DNA of 39,209 nt from contig JABEUN010000088.1 of NCBI GenBank assembly GCA_013044385.1, forward strand, positions 1-39,209. Reading direction: 5' to 3'. This stretch comes from Acidimicrobiaceae bacterium (lineage in GTDB: Bacteria > Actinomycetota > Acidimicrobiia > Acidimicrobiales > Acidimicrobiaceae). The position numbers and the translations under genes are program-made. Shown here one piece after another: positions 27,942 through 37,309 of this stretch. The notes under the pieces were generated by a model. It was given only the letters and a program-made list of their open reading frames with translations. It had not been told where the DNA came from and did not search any database. Each line of letters begins with the position of its first letter. Within the stretch, counting starts at the first letter, position 1.

Positions 27942-28487
27942 TCAAAGAAGATCCCCGTCTGGATCGAGTACCTTGACCGTGACTCCCAGTTCCATAGCCT
28001 TTTCCGAAAGTGCCGCAACAAGTCGAGCGACGGAATCATCCGTAGAGTCAATTCCAAGATCCACCTCCAATGACATGACGTAAGAGGTGGTACCCAAAGA
28101 ATTAAGTCTGTGGGTCGTCATGTCGACAATGCTCGCGTCATAATCGGCTAGCACATTTGCAATACCGGCGACTATGCCAGTCCTATCGGCACCATGAACC
28201 GAGATCGAGATCGTCTGCGAGATCTCGTCGGTTGGGTAGGAACGACTGATGCTCTTGAGATCAATCCAAAGGCCAAGTTCGGCGCCAACTTGGGAGAGGT
28301 CCGCCCTCAGTACCTCGACATTATCCTCGGCGGACGTGTCGATGATCAACATGATGGCGAAGTGCCCGGCAAGACTTGCCATGGTAGAGTCCTCTAGATT
28401 CGCCCCATGAAAAGCGAGCACCGACGCCACTTTCGCAACTATTCCCGGTCTGTCTTTTCCTATCGCCGCCAGCGCGTACAAAGTCAC
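27942..28487 (-). CDS. Double-ACT-domain protein, GcvR-like
   Basis: The protein of about 181 residues consists of two ACT domains. The first begins TLYALAAIGKDRPGIVAKVASVL and the second ISISVHGADRTGIVAGIANVL; both have the GxDRxGI turn that binds small ligands such as amino acids. This matches the GcvR-like / YkkB-type regulatory group, which lacks any catalytic or DNA-binding domain. GTG at 28487 is chosen because it sits directly before the conserved domain start; an ATG 20 codons upstream would add a tail not seen in the family. It heads a two-gene unit with peptide deformylase. Ligand and target are unknown. Confidence 0.8.
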   Translation of the reverse strand: MTLYALAAIGKDRPGIVAKVASVLAFHGANLEDSTMASLAGHFAIMLIIDTSAEDNVEVLRADLSQVGAELGLWIDLKSISRSYPTDEISQTISISVHGADRTGIVAGIANVLADYDASIVDMTTHRLNSLGTTSYVMSLEVDLGIDSTDDSVARLVAALSEKAMELGVTVKVLDPDGDLL

Positions 28488-28583
28488 CCACCAAACAATA
28501 CCGCCTCTAAAATCCTCGCCGCGTTGCCCGGACTTCTTGTCGAGCAACTAATTTCAGATAGTCAGATAAGGAGGGAATTCGGT

Positions 28584-29432
28584 TTGGAGATGCTTGGACC
28601 CCTGATCACTGCTGAAGATCTTCTTAAATGTCTTGAGGACTCTGTCAAACTCACAGTCCTTGACTGCAGATGGTATCTAGACGGACGAGTCGGCGAGGAT
28701 GCATACAAAAACGGACACATTCCAGGTTCAATCTTCTGCGATATTACTGAAGTGTGCTCCCAACCTTCAGAGTCGTCAAGAGGCAGGCATCCCCTAGCAA
28801 CTCCAGAACATTTTCTCGCCGAAATGGCTAAGCTTGGCGTAGCAGCGAGCTCACGAGTCGTGGTATATGACGACCAGGCCGGATCCATAGCAGGCAGGGT
28901 CTGGTGGATGCTGGATCGGCTAGGAATATCCGTTCAGGTCCTCGATGGTGGACTACAGCAGTGGACAGGGCGGCTTGAAACCGGACAGAACAGCTGTGAA
29001 GCAGTAACTCCTGCGCTGCCCAAGTTTACCAACTGGTATGAACACGGAGCGATAGACACACTGGGCATTGCTGAAATGATCGAAAAAGGCTCAGCTTTAA
29101 TACTCGATGCACGTGGAGTCCAACGTTACCTCGGAGAGGTGGAACCGATAGACCGGGTGGCCGGTCACATTCCGACGGCAAGGTCCCTTCCTTGGACCGA
29201 CTTGATTGCAAACGGAAAATTCAAGTCACCGGAGCAAATTCGGGCTGTATTTGCTTCCCGCATTTCTGGATCTACCGATGCGATCATCGCTAGTTGCGGT
29301 TCTGGAATATCGGCTTGCACGCTTCTGATCGGCATGAGGGTTGCTGGTATTCAAGATGGGCAATTGTACGAGGGATCATATTCAGGCTGGTCAGCTGACC
29401 CGGACCGTAAGGTCTGTATTGGCCCCTGCTAA
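28584..29432 (+). CDS. 3-mercaptopyruvate/thiosulfate sulfurtransferase
   Basis: The 282-residue protein has two rhodanese domains. The inactive N-terminal one reads VLDCRWYLDGRVGEDAY, GHIPGSIFCDI and VVVYDDQAGSIAGRVWWML. The active C-terminal one reads ILDARGVQRYLGE, GHIPTARSLPW and the loop SCGSGISACT. A CGSG active-site loop favours mercaptopyruvate over thiosulfate as donor. TTG at 28584 is chosen: a perfect AAGGAGGG (28568-28575) lies eight bases upstream, and the resulting length is exactly typical. Longer frames starting upstream would run into the divergent ACT gene. The patatin gene follows after 24 bases, so the two probably form an operon. Confidence 0.88.
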   Translation: MEMLGPLITAEDLLKCLEDSVKLTVLDCRWYLDGRVGEDAYKNGHIPGSIFCDITEVCSQPSESSRGRHPLATPEHFLAEMAKLGVAASSRVVVYDDQAGSIAGRVWWMLDRLGISVQVLDGGLQQWTGRLETGQNSCEAVTPALPKFTNWYEHGAIDTLGIAEMIEKGSALILDARGVQRYLGEVEPIDRVAGHIPTARSLPWTDLIANGKFKSPEQIRAVFASRISGSTDAIIASCGSGISACTLLIGMRVAGIQDGQLYEGSYSGWSADPDRKVCIGPC

Positions 29433-29456
29433 GGTGATTCTGCGGGTGTATCCGAA

Positions 29457-30305
29457 GTGACCACCAAAGCATTGGTTCTCGCTGGGGGAGGCCTGTTCGG
29501 AATCGGCTGGGAGACCGGCATGATACGTGGCTTGGAGGCATCTGGACTTAGTCTGAGTGACTCGAATCTGGTCATCGGAACCTCGGCCGGTGCGGTCGTG
29601 GGCACCAATCTCAGGCAGGACAGATCCATGAGTGCTTCGTACGAGCGCTTCACCCATGTTGATGACGAGTCGACTGAAATAGGTGTCGATTTCGACCCTG
29701 TCGAGTACATGAAGCAACTCTCTGAACTTCGCTCGACTTCAAAGAACCGAAAGCAGTTCCTTCAGTCCGTTGGGAAGTGGGCAGTCTCCGCAAAGACCGT
29801 AAGCGAGGACACCAGGTTGCACGTTATTGCCAGACGACTTTCTGGCACAACTTGGCCGCAGCAGCTTTTAGCCATTACGTGCGTGGATGCAGCGACGGGT
29901 GAACTCGAAGTTTTCACGGTTGGATCAAAAATTCCTCTCGTGCAGGCCGTTGCAGCAAGCTGTGCTATCCCGGGCATATGGCCAGTAACTACCATAAATG
30001 ACCGCAAATACTTTGACGGCGGCCTCAGGTCGACTGCCAATGCCGATCTGGCGGCGGGGTTCGAGCGGATATTGATCCTCCTCCCCTCATCAACAGAGGA
30101 GTCAAGATCTGACATTGACGCCGAGATCCGCGAGCTAGAAACGCTCGGATGCGACGTGATGCTTTTGGTTCCCAACCGGGCATCTCTCACCACCGCTAAA
30201 GGTAACCCTCTCGACCCTGCCTGTCTTTCACCTTCTGCCAAGGCCGGCTACCAGCAGGGAACCAATATGTCAGAAATGGTCAACCCCTTCTGGCTTGAAG
30301 ACTGA
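29457..30305 (+). CDS. Patatin-like phospholipase
   Basis: The 282-residue protein has the patatin catalytic dyad. An oxyanion-hole glycine stretch, VLAGGGLFGIGWETG (8-20), precedes GTSAG with Ser43, and DGG contains Asp187. IPGIWPVTTINDRKYFDGGLRS is the conserved block around the Asp. Such enzymes hydrolyse acyl esters of phospholipids or other lipids; no signal peptide is seen, so it is probably cytoplasmic or peripheral. The start is GTG. It lies 24 bases after the sulfurtransferase gene, suggesting co-transcription, although the two functions have no evident link. Confidence 0.87.
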   Translation: MTTKALVLAGGGLFGIGWETGMIRGLEASGLSLSDSNLVIGTSAGAVVGTNLRQDRSMSASYERFTHVDDESTEIGVDFDPVEYMKQLSELRSTSKNRKQFLQSVGKWAVSAKTVSEDTRLHVIARRLSGTTWPQQLLAITCVDAATGELEVFTVGSKIPLVQAVAASCAIPGIWPVTTINDRKYFDGGLRSTANADLAAGFERILILLPSSTEESRSDIDAEIRELETLGCDVMLLVPNRASLTTAKGNPLDPACLSPSAKAGYQQGTNMSEMVNPFWLED

Positions 30306-30388
30306 CCCAGAAAGACCCATAAATCGGCTCATCTTCATGGGCCGTTCGACTCTGTTATTTAGATCATCTGTATGAATACCATCACATA

Positions 30389-31639
30389 GTGCAAACATTC
30401 GGTAGAGACTCAGATGACAAAGTTGGGACACATTCAAGGATGGCTGGACACGTCGCTCAGCTCGAACCAACCCACGGAACCGCAGAGATTGCACACCGCC
30501 AAGGACGACTTGAACAACTCGATCATAAGCCACTCCTAGTCTTCTGGGAGACCACAAAGGCCTGTCCGCTTTCGTGCAAGCACTGTCGGGCCACCGCAAT
30601 CGACACTGCGTTACCTGATGAACTGAGTCACACCGAGTCGCTGGATCTCCTAAACCAAATCGCTGAGTTCGGCAAACCAGCGCCAATTTTGGTCATGACT
30701 GGCGGGGATCTGATGGTACGTACCGATACGTTCTCGCTGATCCGTTATGCAAGAGACCTCGGAATTCGCGTGGCAATTTCTCCAGCGGTAAGTCCACTGC
30801 TCAACGAGACAAACGCCAAACGAATGTTCGAATATGGAGTTAGATCAGTCTCAATTTCTGTGGATGGGATCGGTGCTACTCACGATGGCGTTAGAGGCAA
30901 GCAGGGTCACTACGAGTCAACCTTGGCTACTATCGCCATGCTCACCGGGATCGGCTACACAGTACAGGTGAACTCGACTGTCATGAGGACTACGGTCAAT
31001 GACTTGCCGAAACTGGCAGCGACACTTATAGGCCTAGGAGTTCAAGTCTGGGAGGTATTTTTCCTGATCCAAGTAGGCCGCGGTACCGACCTCCTCGAAC
31101 TTCTTGCGGAGGAAAACGAAGACGTTGCTCGCTTTCTTTACGACGTGTCGCAGTACGGAATGCTCGTTAGAACTGTCGAAGCCCCCCTATTTAGGAGAGT
31201 TGCAACAAACCTCCGAAACAGTACTGGCGAAGTGACAGACGTGCTGCCAGCTGGCTCACTATATCGCCAACTCTCCAACCAACTTCTTACACTGATGGGA
31301 CAGCCAACTCATAAGCCGAAGGCTCCAGCCGTAGCAACTAGAGATGGAAAGGGAATCGTCTTTGTCTCCCAAAGTGGGGAGATATTCCCCTCTGGCTTCC
31401 TTCCTCTCTCGCTCGGCAACGTAAAGACTGACTCGCTTGTAGATGTCTACAGGAATAATCCGCTATTGAAGCAGATCCGCGAAGCGGATTTCCAAGGTCG
31501 CTGCGGGATCTGCGAATATCGAGACCTTTGTGGCGGATCTCGCTCCCGCGCTTTCACGGAGTACGCAAACCCACTGGCCGAGGATCCAGCCTGCGCTTTC
31601 GTGCCCTCCTCCTCAAGCGCACACGCACCACACAACTAA
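30389..31639 (+). CDS. Radical SAM/SPASM protein, TIGR04053-like
   Basis: The 416-residue enzyme binds one SAM-cleaving [4Fe-4S] cluster through C59-x3-C63-x2-C66 (ACPLSCKHC), with MTGGDLMV as the GG motif. The C-terminal SPASM-type region has GRCGICEYRDLCGGSRSRAF followed by EDPAC, able to hold an auxiliary cluster. The combination PSGFLPLSLGNV plus CGGSRSRAF is characteristic of the TIGR04053 group, related to the heme-synthesis enzymes AhbD/NirJ. Its reaction is not established. Heme A synthase is encoded 170 bp downstream, which favours a heme-related role (inference). GTG is the first start; an ATG at 30440 would remove 17 unconserved residues and is equally plausible. Confidence 0.85.
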   Translation: MQTFGRDSDDKVGTHSRMAGHVAQLEPTHGTAEIAHRQGRLEQLDHKPLLVFWETTKACPLSCKHCRATAIDTALPDELSHTESLDLLNQIAEFGKPAPILVMTGGDLMVRTDTFSLIRYARDLGIRVAISPAVSPLLNETNAKRMFEYGVRSVSISVDGIGATHDGVRGKQGHYESTLATIAMLTGIGYTVQVNSTVMRTTVNDLPKLAATLIGLGVQVWEVFFLIQVGRGTDLLELLAEENEDVARFLYDVSQYGMLVRTVEAPLFRRVATNLRNSTGEVTDVLPAGSLYRQLSNQLLTLMGQPTHKPKAPAVATRDGKGIVFVSQSGEIFPSGFLPLSLGNVKTDSLVDVYRNNPLLKQIREADFQGRCGICEYRDLCGGSRSRAFTEYANPLAEDPACAFVPSSSSAHAPHN

Positions 31640-31819
31640 GGGGTACACCAAACCTAGCTAATCATGGACAAACTTCGTACAGTTCAACAGTCCCTACATG
31701 TCGAGAACGAAAGCTGTGACCGAACAGTTGAGAAAGATACGATTGATGTTCTTCCGATTTGATCTAATTCGGCGGCTGCGCCATGATCGGGACTCACAAC
31801 CGTTAGGAAGATGGATCAG

Positions 31820-32788
31820 ATGTCTGACGGCATAGGCGAGTCCGCAGCCACTCAAAGTACAGATATACCCAGGGTGCCCCACGATAAACGGCTGATTATC
31901 GCTGCGACTGTAACAGCCGGACTTACCTATGCACTCGTAGTCCTAGGTAGCACAGTCAGGGTGACTGACTCGGGAATGGGCTGTCCGTCTTGGCCTCTCT
32001 GCTACAACCAACTGGGCCCCATCTTCCATCTCCATCCAATTTTGGAGGAAAGCCACCGGTATCTCGCTTCTATAGTTACAATTTCTGCGTTAGTCACTCT
32101 TTACCTGTCATACAAAACCAAGACGGCTCAAGCAACACGTCGATTTGCTCAGTTTGCGTTCGGGTTAGTCATCTTCCAGGTCCTACTTGGCGGTCTGACC
32201 GTACTCACAAAAAACGCACCGTGGACCGTTACAGTACATCTAATCACCGGTCTAGTCTTCCTTGCTTCGACGACTGCAACGGCTGTTGTAGCCATACGTA
32301 GCGGTTCGAGTTTCAAACTCTCCAACCTTGCCAAGTCCTGGGGAGGAGTCACTTTTGGCGCCACGCTAGTACTACTTGTCTCGGGGAGTCTCGTAGTCGC
32401 CTCTGGTGCTGGGTCAGCCTGCCCCACTTGGCCAGTGTGCTTTGCAACTGGACAGACCAGGCTCGTTGACGTTGCTCTCGTACACCGTTCCATGGCTTTC
32501 CTCGCCGGTGCAGCAATCATCCGGCTTGTAGCACTCGGGTGGAAGGGCGCCACGAGCTTATGGCACTGGGCTGCTGCATCTCTGATGACAGTCTTGGGGC
32601 TCGTAGCAATGCTGGGGGCCTTTTCGGCAATCAGCAAATCAAATCCAACTTGGGCTGATCTACATCTGGCCATGGCAGCACTACTTTGGGTACTACTGAC
32701 GATAGTGATAGTAGATTCCAAAGAATCAAGCGATAGATCACCCGATCCACACCTGAACGACGACTCTCTGACCGAACTGGGAAGATAA
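31820..32788 (+). CDS. ctaA: Heme A synthase (COX15/CtaA)
   Basis: The protein of about 322 residues has eight predicted helices in two similar halves. GSTVRVTDSGMGCPSWPLC holds the first cysteine pair, and GAGSACPTWPVC a matching second pair. Heme-ligand candidates are the histidines in EESHRYLAS, VHLITG, VHRSMAFLAG and LHLAMA. The enzyme oxidises the C8 methyl of heme O to make heme A for aa3-type cytochrome oxidases. ATG at 31820 is preferred because AGGAAG (31805-31810) lies nine bases upstream; the ATG at 31811 directly abuts that site. A heme O synthase or oxidase gene is not in this window. Confidence 0.9.
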   Translation: MSDGIGESAATQSTDIPRVPHDKRLIIAATVTAGLTYALVVLGSTVRVTDSGMGCPSWPLCYNQLGPIFHLHPILEESHRYLASIVTISALVTLYLSYKTKTAQATRRFAQFAFGLVIFQVLLGGLTVLTKNAPWTVTVHLITGLVFLASTTATAVVAIRSGSSFKLSNLAKSWGGVTFGATLVLLVSGSLVVASGAGSACPTWPVCFATGQTRLVDVALVHRSMAFLAGAAIIRLVALGWKGATSLWHWAAASLMTVLGLVAMLGAFSAISKSNPTWADLHLAMAALLWVLLTIVIVDSKESSDRSPDPHLNDDSLTELGR

Positions 32789-32825
32789 TCCTTCTTATTC
32801 CGCTCGTCGAACGAGACCCGCCCTA

Positions 32826-33629
32826 TTAGTGCAGGCTCGGATCAAAGAGGTCTGTGATCTGTTTTCCACCATCGACTCCTCCATAGATGAACCACTCTCG
32901 GCTAAACATTCTCGTTACGAGCTCTTCGGGAAGTGATTGAAACCAAGAATCCTCTGGTATCTGAGAAGCATGTGCCAACAGTGCCTCTCTCTTTCGGTCG
33001 ACATAACCCACAACGTCAACGCAGACATTAAGATCCGACTCCGGAGTGCCGATGGTGAACTCATCGAGGTCAGGAACCTGAGGACCCTCCGTCTCCGACC
33101 CATCATCCCTTGGTGCGCTTGCCAAGAACTCCTTGAATAGGTCCCTGTTCATACTCGCTTGGAACACTCGCTTAATTCCAGCTATCTCAGCTGCTCGAAT
33201 TCCAACCCGATGCAATTGAATATGGTCAGGATGACCGTAGCCTCCGTGGTCGTCATAGACAGTCAGTACGTCCGAATCGAGAGAAACGAGAATCTCTGCC
33301 AACTTCGTTGCGGCTAACTCGACATCTGCCTGCCAGAAGCAGTCCGGGTTTTGATTATCTTCGGTCCCAATCATTCCCGAATCCCTGTAACCAAGACGGA
33401 CCAACTTGTGGATTCCCAATATCTCTACCGACTTGTCAAGTTCCTTTGACCGTCGGTCCTTGAGGGTTTCACCCTCAGTTAGAAATCCTTCCGGGTACTC
33501 TCCGCATTCGCCTCCGGTAGCCGTCACAAGAACAACGGTATGACCCTCATCCACTGCCTTCATCATCGTGCCTCCCGTCGACATAACCTCATCGTCAGGA
33601 TGTGCGTGAAGACAAACCAGTACTGCCAT
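32826..33629 (-). CDS. PIG-L/LmbE family deacetylase
   Basis: The protein of about 267 residues is a zinc-dependent N-deacetylase. CLHAHPDDEVMSTGG provides the AHPDDE metal site, and YDDHGGYGHPDHIQLHRVG supplies the third ligand and catalytic region. The family includes MshB and Mca of mycothiol synthesis and detoxification, and enzymes acting on GlcNAc groups in antibiotics. This protein is closest in style to the general actinobacterial LmbE group, and I cannot assign MshB or Mca. ATG at 33629 is chosen because the conserved domain begins at once and AAAGGT precedes it. It is divergent from the AbiEi-like gene and converges with heme A synthase. Confidence 0.87.
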   Translation of the reverse strand: MAVLVCLHAHPDDEVMSTGGTMMKAVDEGHTVVLVTATGGECGEYPEGFLTEGETLKDRRSKELDKSVEILGIHKLVRLGYRDSGMIGTEDNQNPDCFWQADVELAATKLAEILVSLDSDVLTVYDDHGGYGHPDHIQLHRVGIRAAEIAGIKRVFQASMNRDLFKEFLASAPRDDGSETEGPQVPDLDEFTIGTPESDLNVCVDVVGYVDRKREALLAHASQIPEDSWFQSLPEELVTRMFSREWFIYGGVDGGKQITDLFDPSLH

Positions 33630-33852
33630 AGGTAGACAACCTTTCAGATCGCGCAAGAAGACTCATACGAATTCCAACGTCTGACGAGGCTAAAATGGTC
33701 CAATCAGGTCAGAATTTCTAAATGCCTAAATCCGGCCAGCCACGGGACTTTGAAATCCATTGCCGACGGGAAGGTTTCGCAGGGCACGAGTTATCTGCGG
33801 AAGCGATTGCACGAGATCCCTTTGAAAAGACTAAAGCATTCAGGATCAAAAC

Positions 33853-33880
33853 TTGACTAATCTACAACTTTTGTTAGTAT
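33853..33880 (+). promoter_or_regulatory. Promoter for a leaderless transcript of the AbiEi-like gene
   Basis: TTGACT (33853-33858) and TAGTAT (33875-33880) are separated by 16 bp. The GTG start at 33887 lies six bases after the -10, where transcription itself should begin, and no ribosome site precedes it. This fits a leaderless mRNA, common in actinobacteria. Confidence 0.6.
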
Positions 33881-33886
33881 TTTACC

Positions 33887-34498
33887 GTGGCACCGATATC
33901 GTCCATCACTGAGTTAGCTTCCGCTCAGGAGGGTTATTTCACGAGGGCTCAGGCCCATGAACTCGGCATAGACGATGCTGGCCTGCGACGAGCACTACTG
34001 TCGTCTCGACTAAGCCAGCCCCATAGGGGTGTTTATCGCTTCGCTGGAGCACCGATTCATAGCCATGAAAAGTTGTGGGCAGCCTGGATGGGAATCGACC
34101 CTATCCAGCCACTTTGGGAGAAGAGAAGCAACCCACATGCTCTCGTATTCGGACCTTCAGCACTGGCCGTCTTCGGGGTCGGAAGCGTCCCGTCCTCGCT
34201 GCACAGTTTTGCCGTCGACCGATTGAGAAGAACTCGGCATGACGATACGAAACTGTTTCATCGCAAGTGGGTCAGAAAGGATTTCCAGCTGGTGCAAGGC
34301 ATGGCCGTCGCTCGAATCGAGTGGTGCATCGCTGAATTGCATAAGGTCGGACTCGACCCCACCTACCTTAACGACGTACTGAGAGATGCCCGCTGGCGTA
34401 ACCTTATCGACGAGGACTACCTTCAGGAGTGCATCGACACTTCCAAAACACCCAGCAAGGCCCCTCCCCCGCTGGTGGACATCGACCTGCCAATCTGA
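33887..34498 (+). CDS. AbiEi-like antitoxin-domain protein without a toxin partner
   Basis: The 203-residue protein begins with a winged-helix AbiEi-type domain: LASAQEGYFTRAQAHELGIDDAGLRRALLSSRLSQPHRGVYRFAGAP (residues about 9-55). The middle part (SALAVFGVG, then RIEWCIAELHKVGLDP and DVLRDARWR) matches the C-terminal region of such proteins. Type IV antitoxins of this family repress their own operon and oppose an AbiEii nucleotidyltransferase toxin. No toxin gene follows within the next 365 bp, and the DUF559 nuclease-like domain often fused in actinobacteria is absent. It may be a solitary regulator or a remnant. The start is GTG, immediately after a good promoter, suggesting leaderless translation. 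Confidence 0.7.
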   Translation: MAPISSITELASAQEGYFTRAQAHELGIDDAGLRRALLSSRLSQPHRGVYRFAGAPIHSHEKLWAAWMGIDPIQPLWEKRSNPHALVFGPSALAVFGVGSVPSSLHSFAVDRLRRTRHDDTKLFHRKWVRKDFQLVQGMAVARIEWCIAELHKVGLDPTYLNDVLRDARWRNLIDEDYLQECIDTSKTPSKAPPPLVDIDLPI

Positions 34499-34863
34499 GC
34501 ATGAAAGCTTCGACCTGAAGAAGCAAACGAGCTTGATCTGAGCAAGGACAGGCCGCTCAGTTTCACGTCAATTCACTCCAGTCAGTATTAATCCCCGTGG
34601 GTCGTACCTAGGCTCCAAATTTGCAACCGATCTACAAACATAAATCCCCTCGATCCGTGCGACATATGCACCATGGGCCGGAAAGAGTTTCGCTGGATCG
34701 CAGATACTCGAATCAGCCCTAGCCTTCCACTACTTCGAACGTCTCATTCAACAAGGGCGGCCCTTGGTGCGGGAATTACCATATCTGCAACAATTCGCAG
34801 GTTTTCGACGGCTGCCAGCTAGGACCTGGTCTGGCGAGTTGAACCGTCTAAAGGTAGGTCAAC
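34499..34863. other. Convergent intergenic region, 365 bp
   Basis: This stretch lies between the AbiEi-like gene and the end of the HD-GYP gene. No AbiEii toxin or other gene was recognised on either strand, and no clear terminator hairpin was found. Confidence 0.45.
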
Positions 34864-36255
34864 CTACCACTCCAGATTTAGACGCTCCTCCTCGAATAAG
34901 CTCACGCACGCATCTACGACATTGGAGTCATACTGACGGCCCCTACTCTCACTCAATTCGGCAAGAGCGAGATCCACAACCTTGGCTGGCCGATAAGGGC
35001 GGTGCGAAGTCATTGCGTCAACAGTGTCGGCGACGGCGATGATTCGCGATCCGAGAAGAATCTCCTCGCCGCGAATGCCATTTGGGTAGCCACTTCCGTC
35101 CATACGCTCGTGGTGCTGCTCAACCATGTCGGCCACAGGACTAGGGAAAGCTACCCCACGGATGATGTCGGCACCCGTGGAGGCGTGAAGTTTAATCAGC
35201 TCCCAAGATGGAAGGTTCAGCTGTCCAGGACGTGCGAGGATCTCTGCTGGTATGGCAATCTTGCCGATGTCGTGTATCCGTGCTGCGAACTCAATGCCTT
35301 CAACAACGCTGTCATCGAGACCAATCTCGGCCGCTATTGCAGAAGCTATCGTCGCTACCCGATCTTGATGTCCGTCGGTATATGGATCCCGGAACTCCAA
35401 TGCGGAGGCGAGAGCACCGACGACGGAACGGGTTAGCTTCTTGTGCGCTTCCTCGACTCGCTTACGCTCCGTTATGTCGACAGCAACTAGACCGACACCA
35501 ACAACGTTGGCATCCACGCGGACCGGGTAGTAGCTAGTAAGCCAGTGATGAGTCCCACCTAGTCCAGACGGGCTCGCCGCAGCCAACTCCGCTCCAACTA
35601 TCGCTTCCTCTGTGTCTCTTACCTGTCGGAACAGTGGTTCGATTTGCGGCCAGAGAGTAGGCACCACCTCTCCTGCCAAACGTCCGACCTGTTCATGCGC
35701 CTGGAAACCACTGAATGTACCCAGCATCTGGTTGAGCCGGAGAACCCTGAAATCTTGATCAAGCACGCCAAACCCGATGGGTGCGCTGTCTTGAAGCGTC
35801 TGTAACAATGCAAGGGCTTCAGTTGCGGAACGCTCTGATTTGCGCAGTTGCTCTGCTGTCTCTGCATGTAAAGTCATGTCTCGGCCGACTAACAGAATTC
35901 CGATCAAGTCATCATCTGGTCCGAGTACCGGCGACAGCACTTCTGACACCGCAAGGTGCGTTCCATCTTTCCTGATTCGTGCGGTCAATGAGTAGCGGAC
36001 CGTTTCGCCGGCGCTGACTCGGGACAGGGCGTTAGGAAGCTCCTCTTTCCGGTCAAATGGAACCAGGGCAGCTAAGTCGTGGCCCACCATTTCTCCAGCC
36101 CTGTAGCCCAGAAGACGTTCGGCAGAACCACCCCATGTAGTCACGATCCCCAGCGCGTTCAGCTCGAGAATGTAGTCGTCCGAGGAGCCGACGAGCGCTG
36201 CCAGGATCCGTCCTGGTCCGACCTCGGACTCACCGGGCGACGAGATCGCATCCAT
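34864..36255 (-). CDS. PAS-PAS-HD-GYP phosphodiesterase
   Basis: The 463-residue protein has two PAS domains (about 15-130 and 150-265), each ending in a VDITERK-type linker or equivalent. An HD-GYP domain (about 270-455) follows. Catalytic and metal residues are intact: HD at 328-329 in RIHDIGKIAIP, EQHHERMDGSGYP with the GYP at 389-391, and AVADTVDAMTSHRPYR. It should hydrolyse cyclic di-GMP, or possibly another cyclic dinucleotide, in response to a signal sensed by PAS. There are no membrane helices, so sensing is cytoplasmic. No GGDEF cyclase gene is nearby. A perfect 7-bp palindrome sits 45 bp before the start. Confidence 0.9.
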   Translation of the reverse strand: MDAISSPGESEVGPGRILAALVGSSDDYILELNALGIVTTWGGSAERLLGYRAGEMVGHDLAALVPFDRKEELPNALSRVSAGETVRYSLTARIRKDGTHLAVSEVLSPVLGPDDDLIGILLVGRDMTLHAETAEQLRKSERSATEALALLQTLQDSAPIGFGVLDQDFRVLRLNQMLGTFSGFQAHEQVGRLAGEVVPTLWPQIEPLFRQVRDTEEAIVGAELAAASPSGLGGTHHWLTSYYPVRVDANVVGVGLVAVDITERKRVEEAHKKLTRSVVGALASALEFRDPYTDGHQDRVATIASAIAAEIGLDDSVVEGIEFAARIHDIGKIAIPAEILARPGQLNLPSWELIKLHASTGADIIRGVAFPSPVADMVEQHHERMDGSGYPNGIRGEEILLGSRIIAVADTVDAMTSHRPYRPAKVVDLALAELSESRGRQYDSNVVDACVSLFEEERLNLEW

Positions 36256-36299
36256 TCAGTCCCCCATTCCGGCAATACCGACCAATTGCAACTCCTATA

Positions 36300-36316
36300 T
36301 CGGCATCTCATGCCGA
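36300..36316. promoter_or_regulatory. Perfect 7-bp palindrome upstream of the HD-GYP gene
   Basis: TCGGCAT and ATGCCGA flank CTC. The site is 45-61 bp upstream of the phosphodiesterase start on the minus strand, in a position suited to an operator. No regulator is identified. Confidence 0.35.
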
Positions 36317-37288
36317 AGGCCCGCCGAAATTCCCAGCGTCGGGCCCTACATGGCAAGACTAGCGGGCTGTTTAGGCCACTAGTTGTCGTCCAAACAACGA
36401 CATGACATGACACTGTTCGGGTCAGCACCGGAAAAAGGAGCATTGATGGCGTACCTTTGAGCGCCTGTAAGGGTCAGACAGTTGACGAGATGTCAATGGA
36501 TTGCATAATCTCCGCCGGTTATTCCACCGAGATCGGAACTCGATCGCAATGGTGCGAAAATGCGCTGACTAGTTGCCCATCTACGTCTCGCTGGATGCCA
36601 TACACCGATGTGCTGAAGTAGATTCCAACTCCGCTTTACATGAGTCGGCTTATGCCACCGTAGGGTTCTCACACAGAGGAGACCTGCCACTTGCAGCGCT
36701 CACTTCCAAGCGCCTATCGCACAGGTGGCATAACGGGAAGGGACAATCCTAGAGCGGCGAAGATTAGCTACTCCATAAAGGTTCGACCGATTCCCGAGCC
36801 AAGAGCCACTCCGAAAGGCGAGAAGAAAACTCAGATGTTCGGAACTCCTCGAACTACAAATGTTTGTAGGTTACCAAACTACGCAGGTCTCTTTGGAAGG
36901 ATGATACCGCAAGCTGTCCTACTAGGTCCCCCAATTGCGTGACAATGGCCATGTGCCAACCGACGCCATGGAGTTTGCGGTGGAAAATATGGATCGACCA
37001 ACTCTGCGCTGCAGGTCTTGCTGACTTTTGAAGCGGCACTACTGCAGTCGTGAAACAGAAAGCGCCACTGCATTACCCCAGGTCGAGGTCAACGTTGCGG
37101 CGCGAATATGTGAGTAATCTACACCGAACCGTTGGGTAGGTATCTCGGCCGAGAAAGTGCGACCTGAGCAACGCTTAGGAGCCAATGTGGCGTATTGAGT
37201 TAACCTCTAAAAGATCGCCACCGGAGAATTGGCAGTCAAAGGGGTCGGACCAAACCCCATTTTAGGGACCACCTTCTTACCGGTTACC

Positions 37289-37309
37289 GACTAGAACGCA
37301 GTTCTAGTC
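37289..37309. repeat. Perfect 9-bp hairpin in the gene-poor stretch
   Basis: GACTAGAAC (37289-37297) and GTTCTAGTC (37301-37309) form a perfect stem around GCA, followed by ATATTTC. It is terminator-like or a protein-binding palindrome, but no gene ends nearby. Confidence 0.4.

Noticed and set aside
28407-28583. Upstream extension of the sulfurtransferase by 59 codons
   Set aside because: It overlaps the divergent ACT gene, is not conserved, and a perfect ribosome site supports the TTG at 28584.
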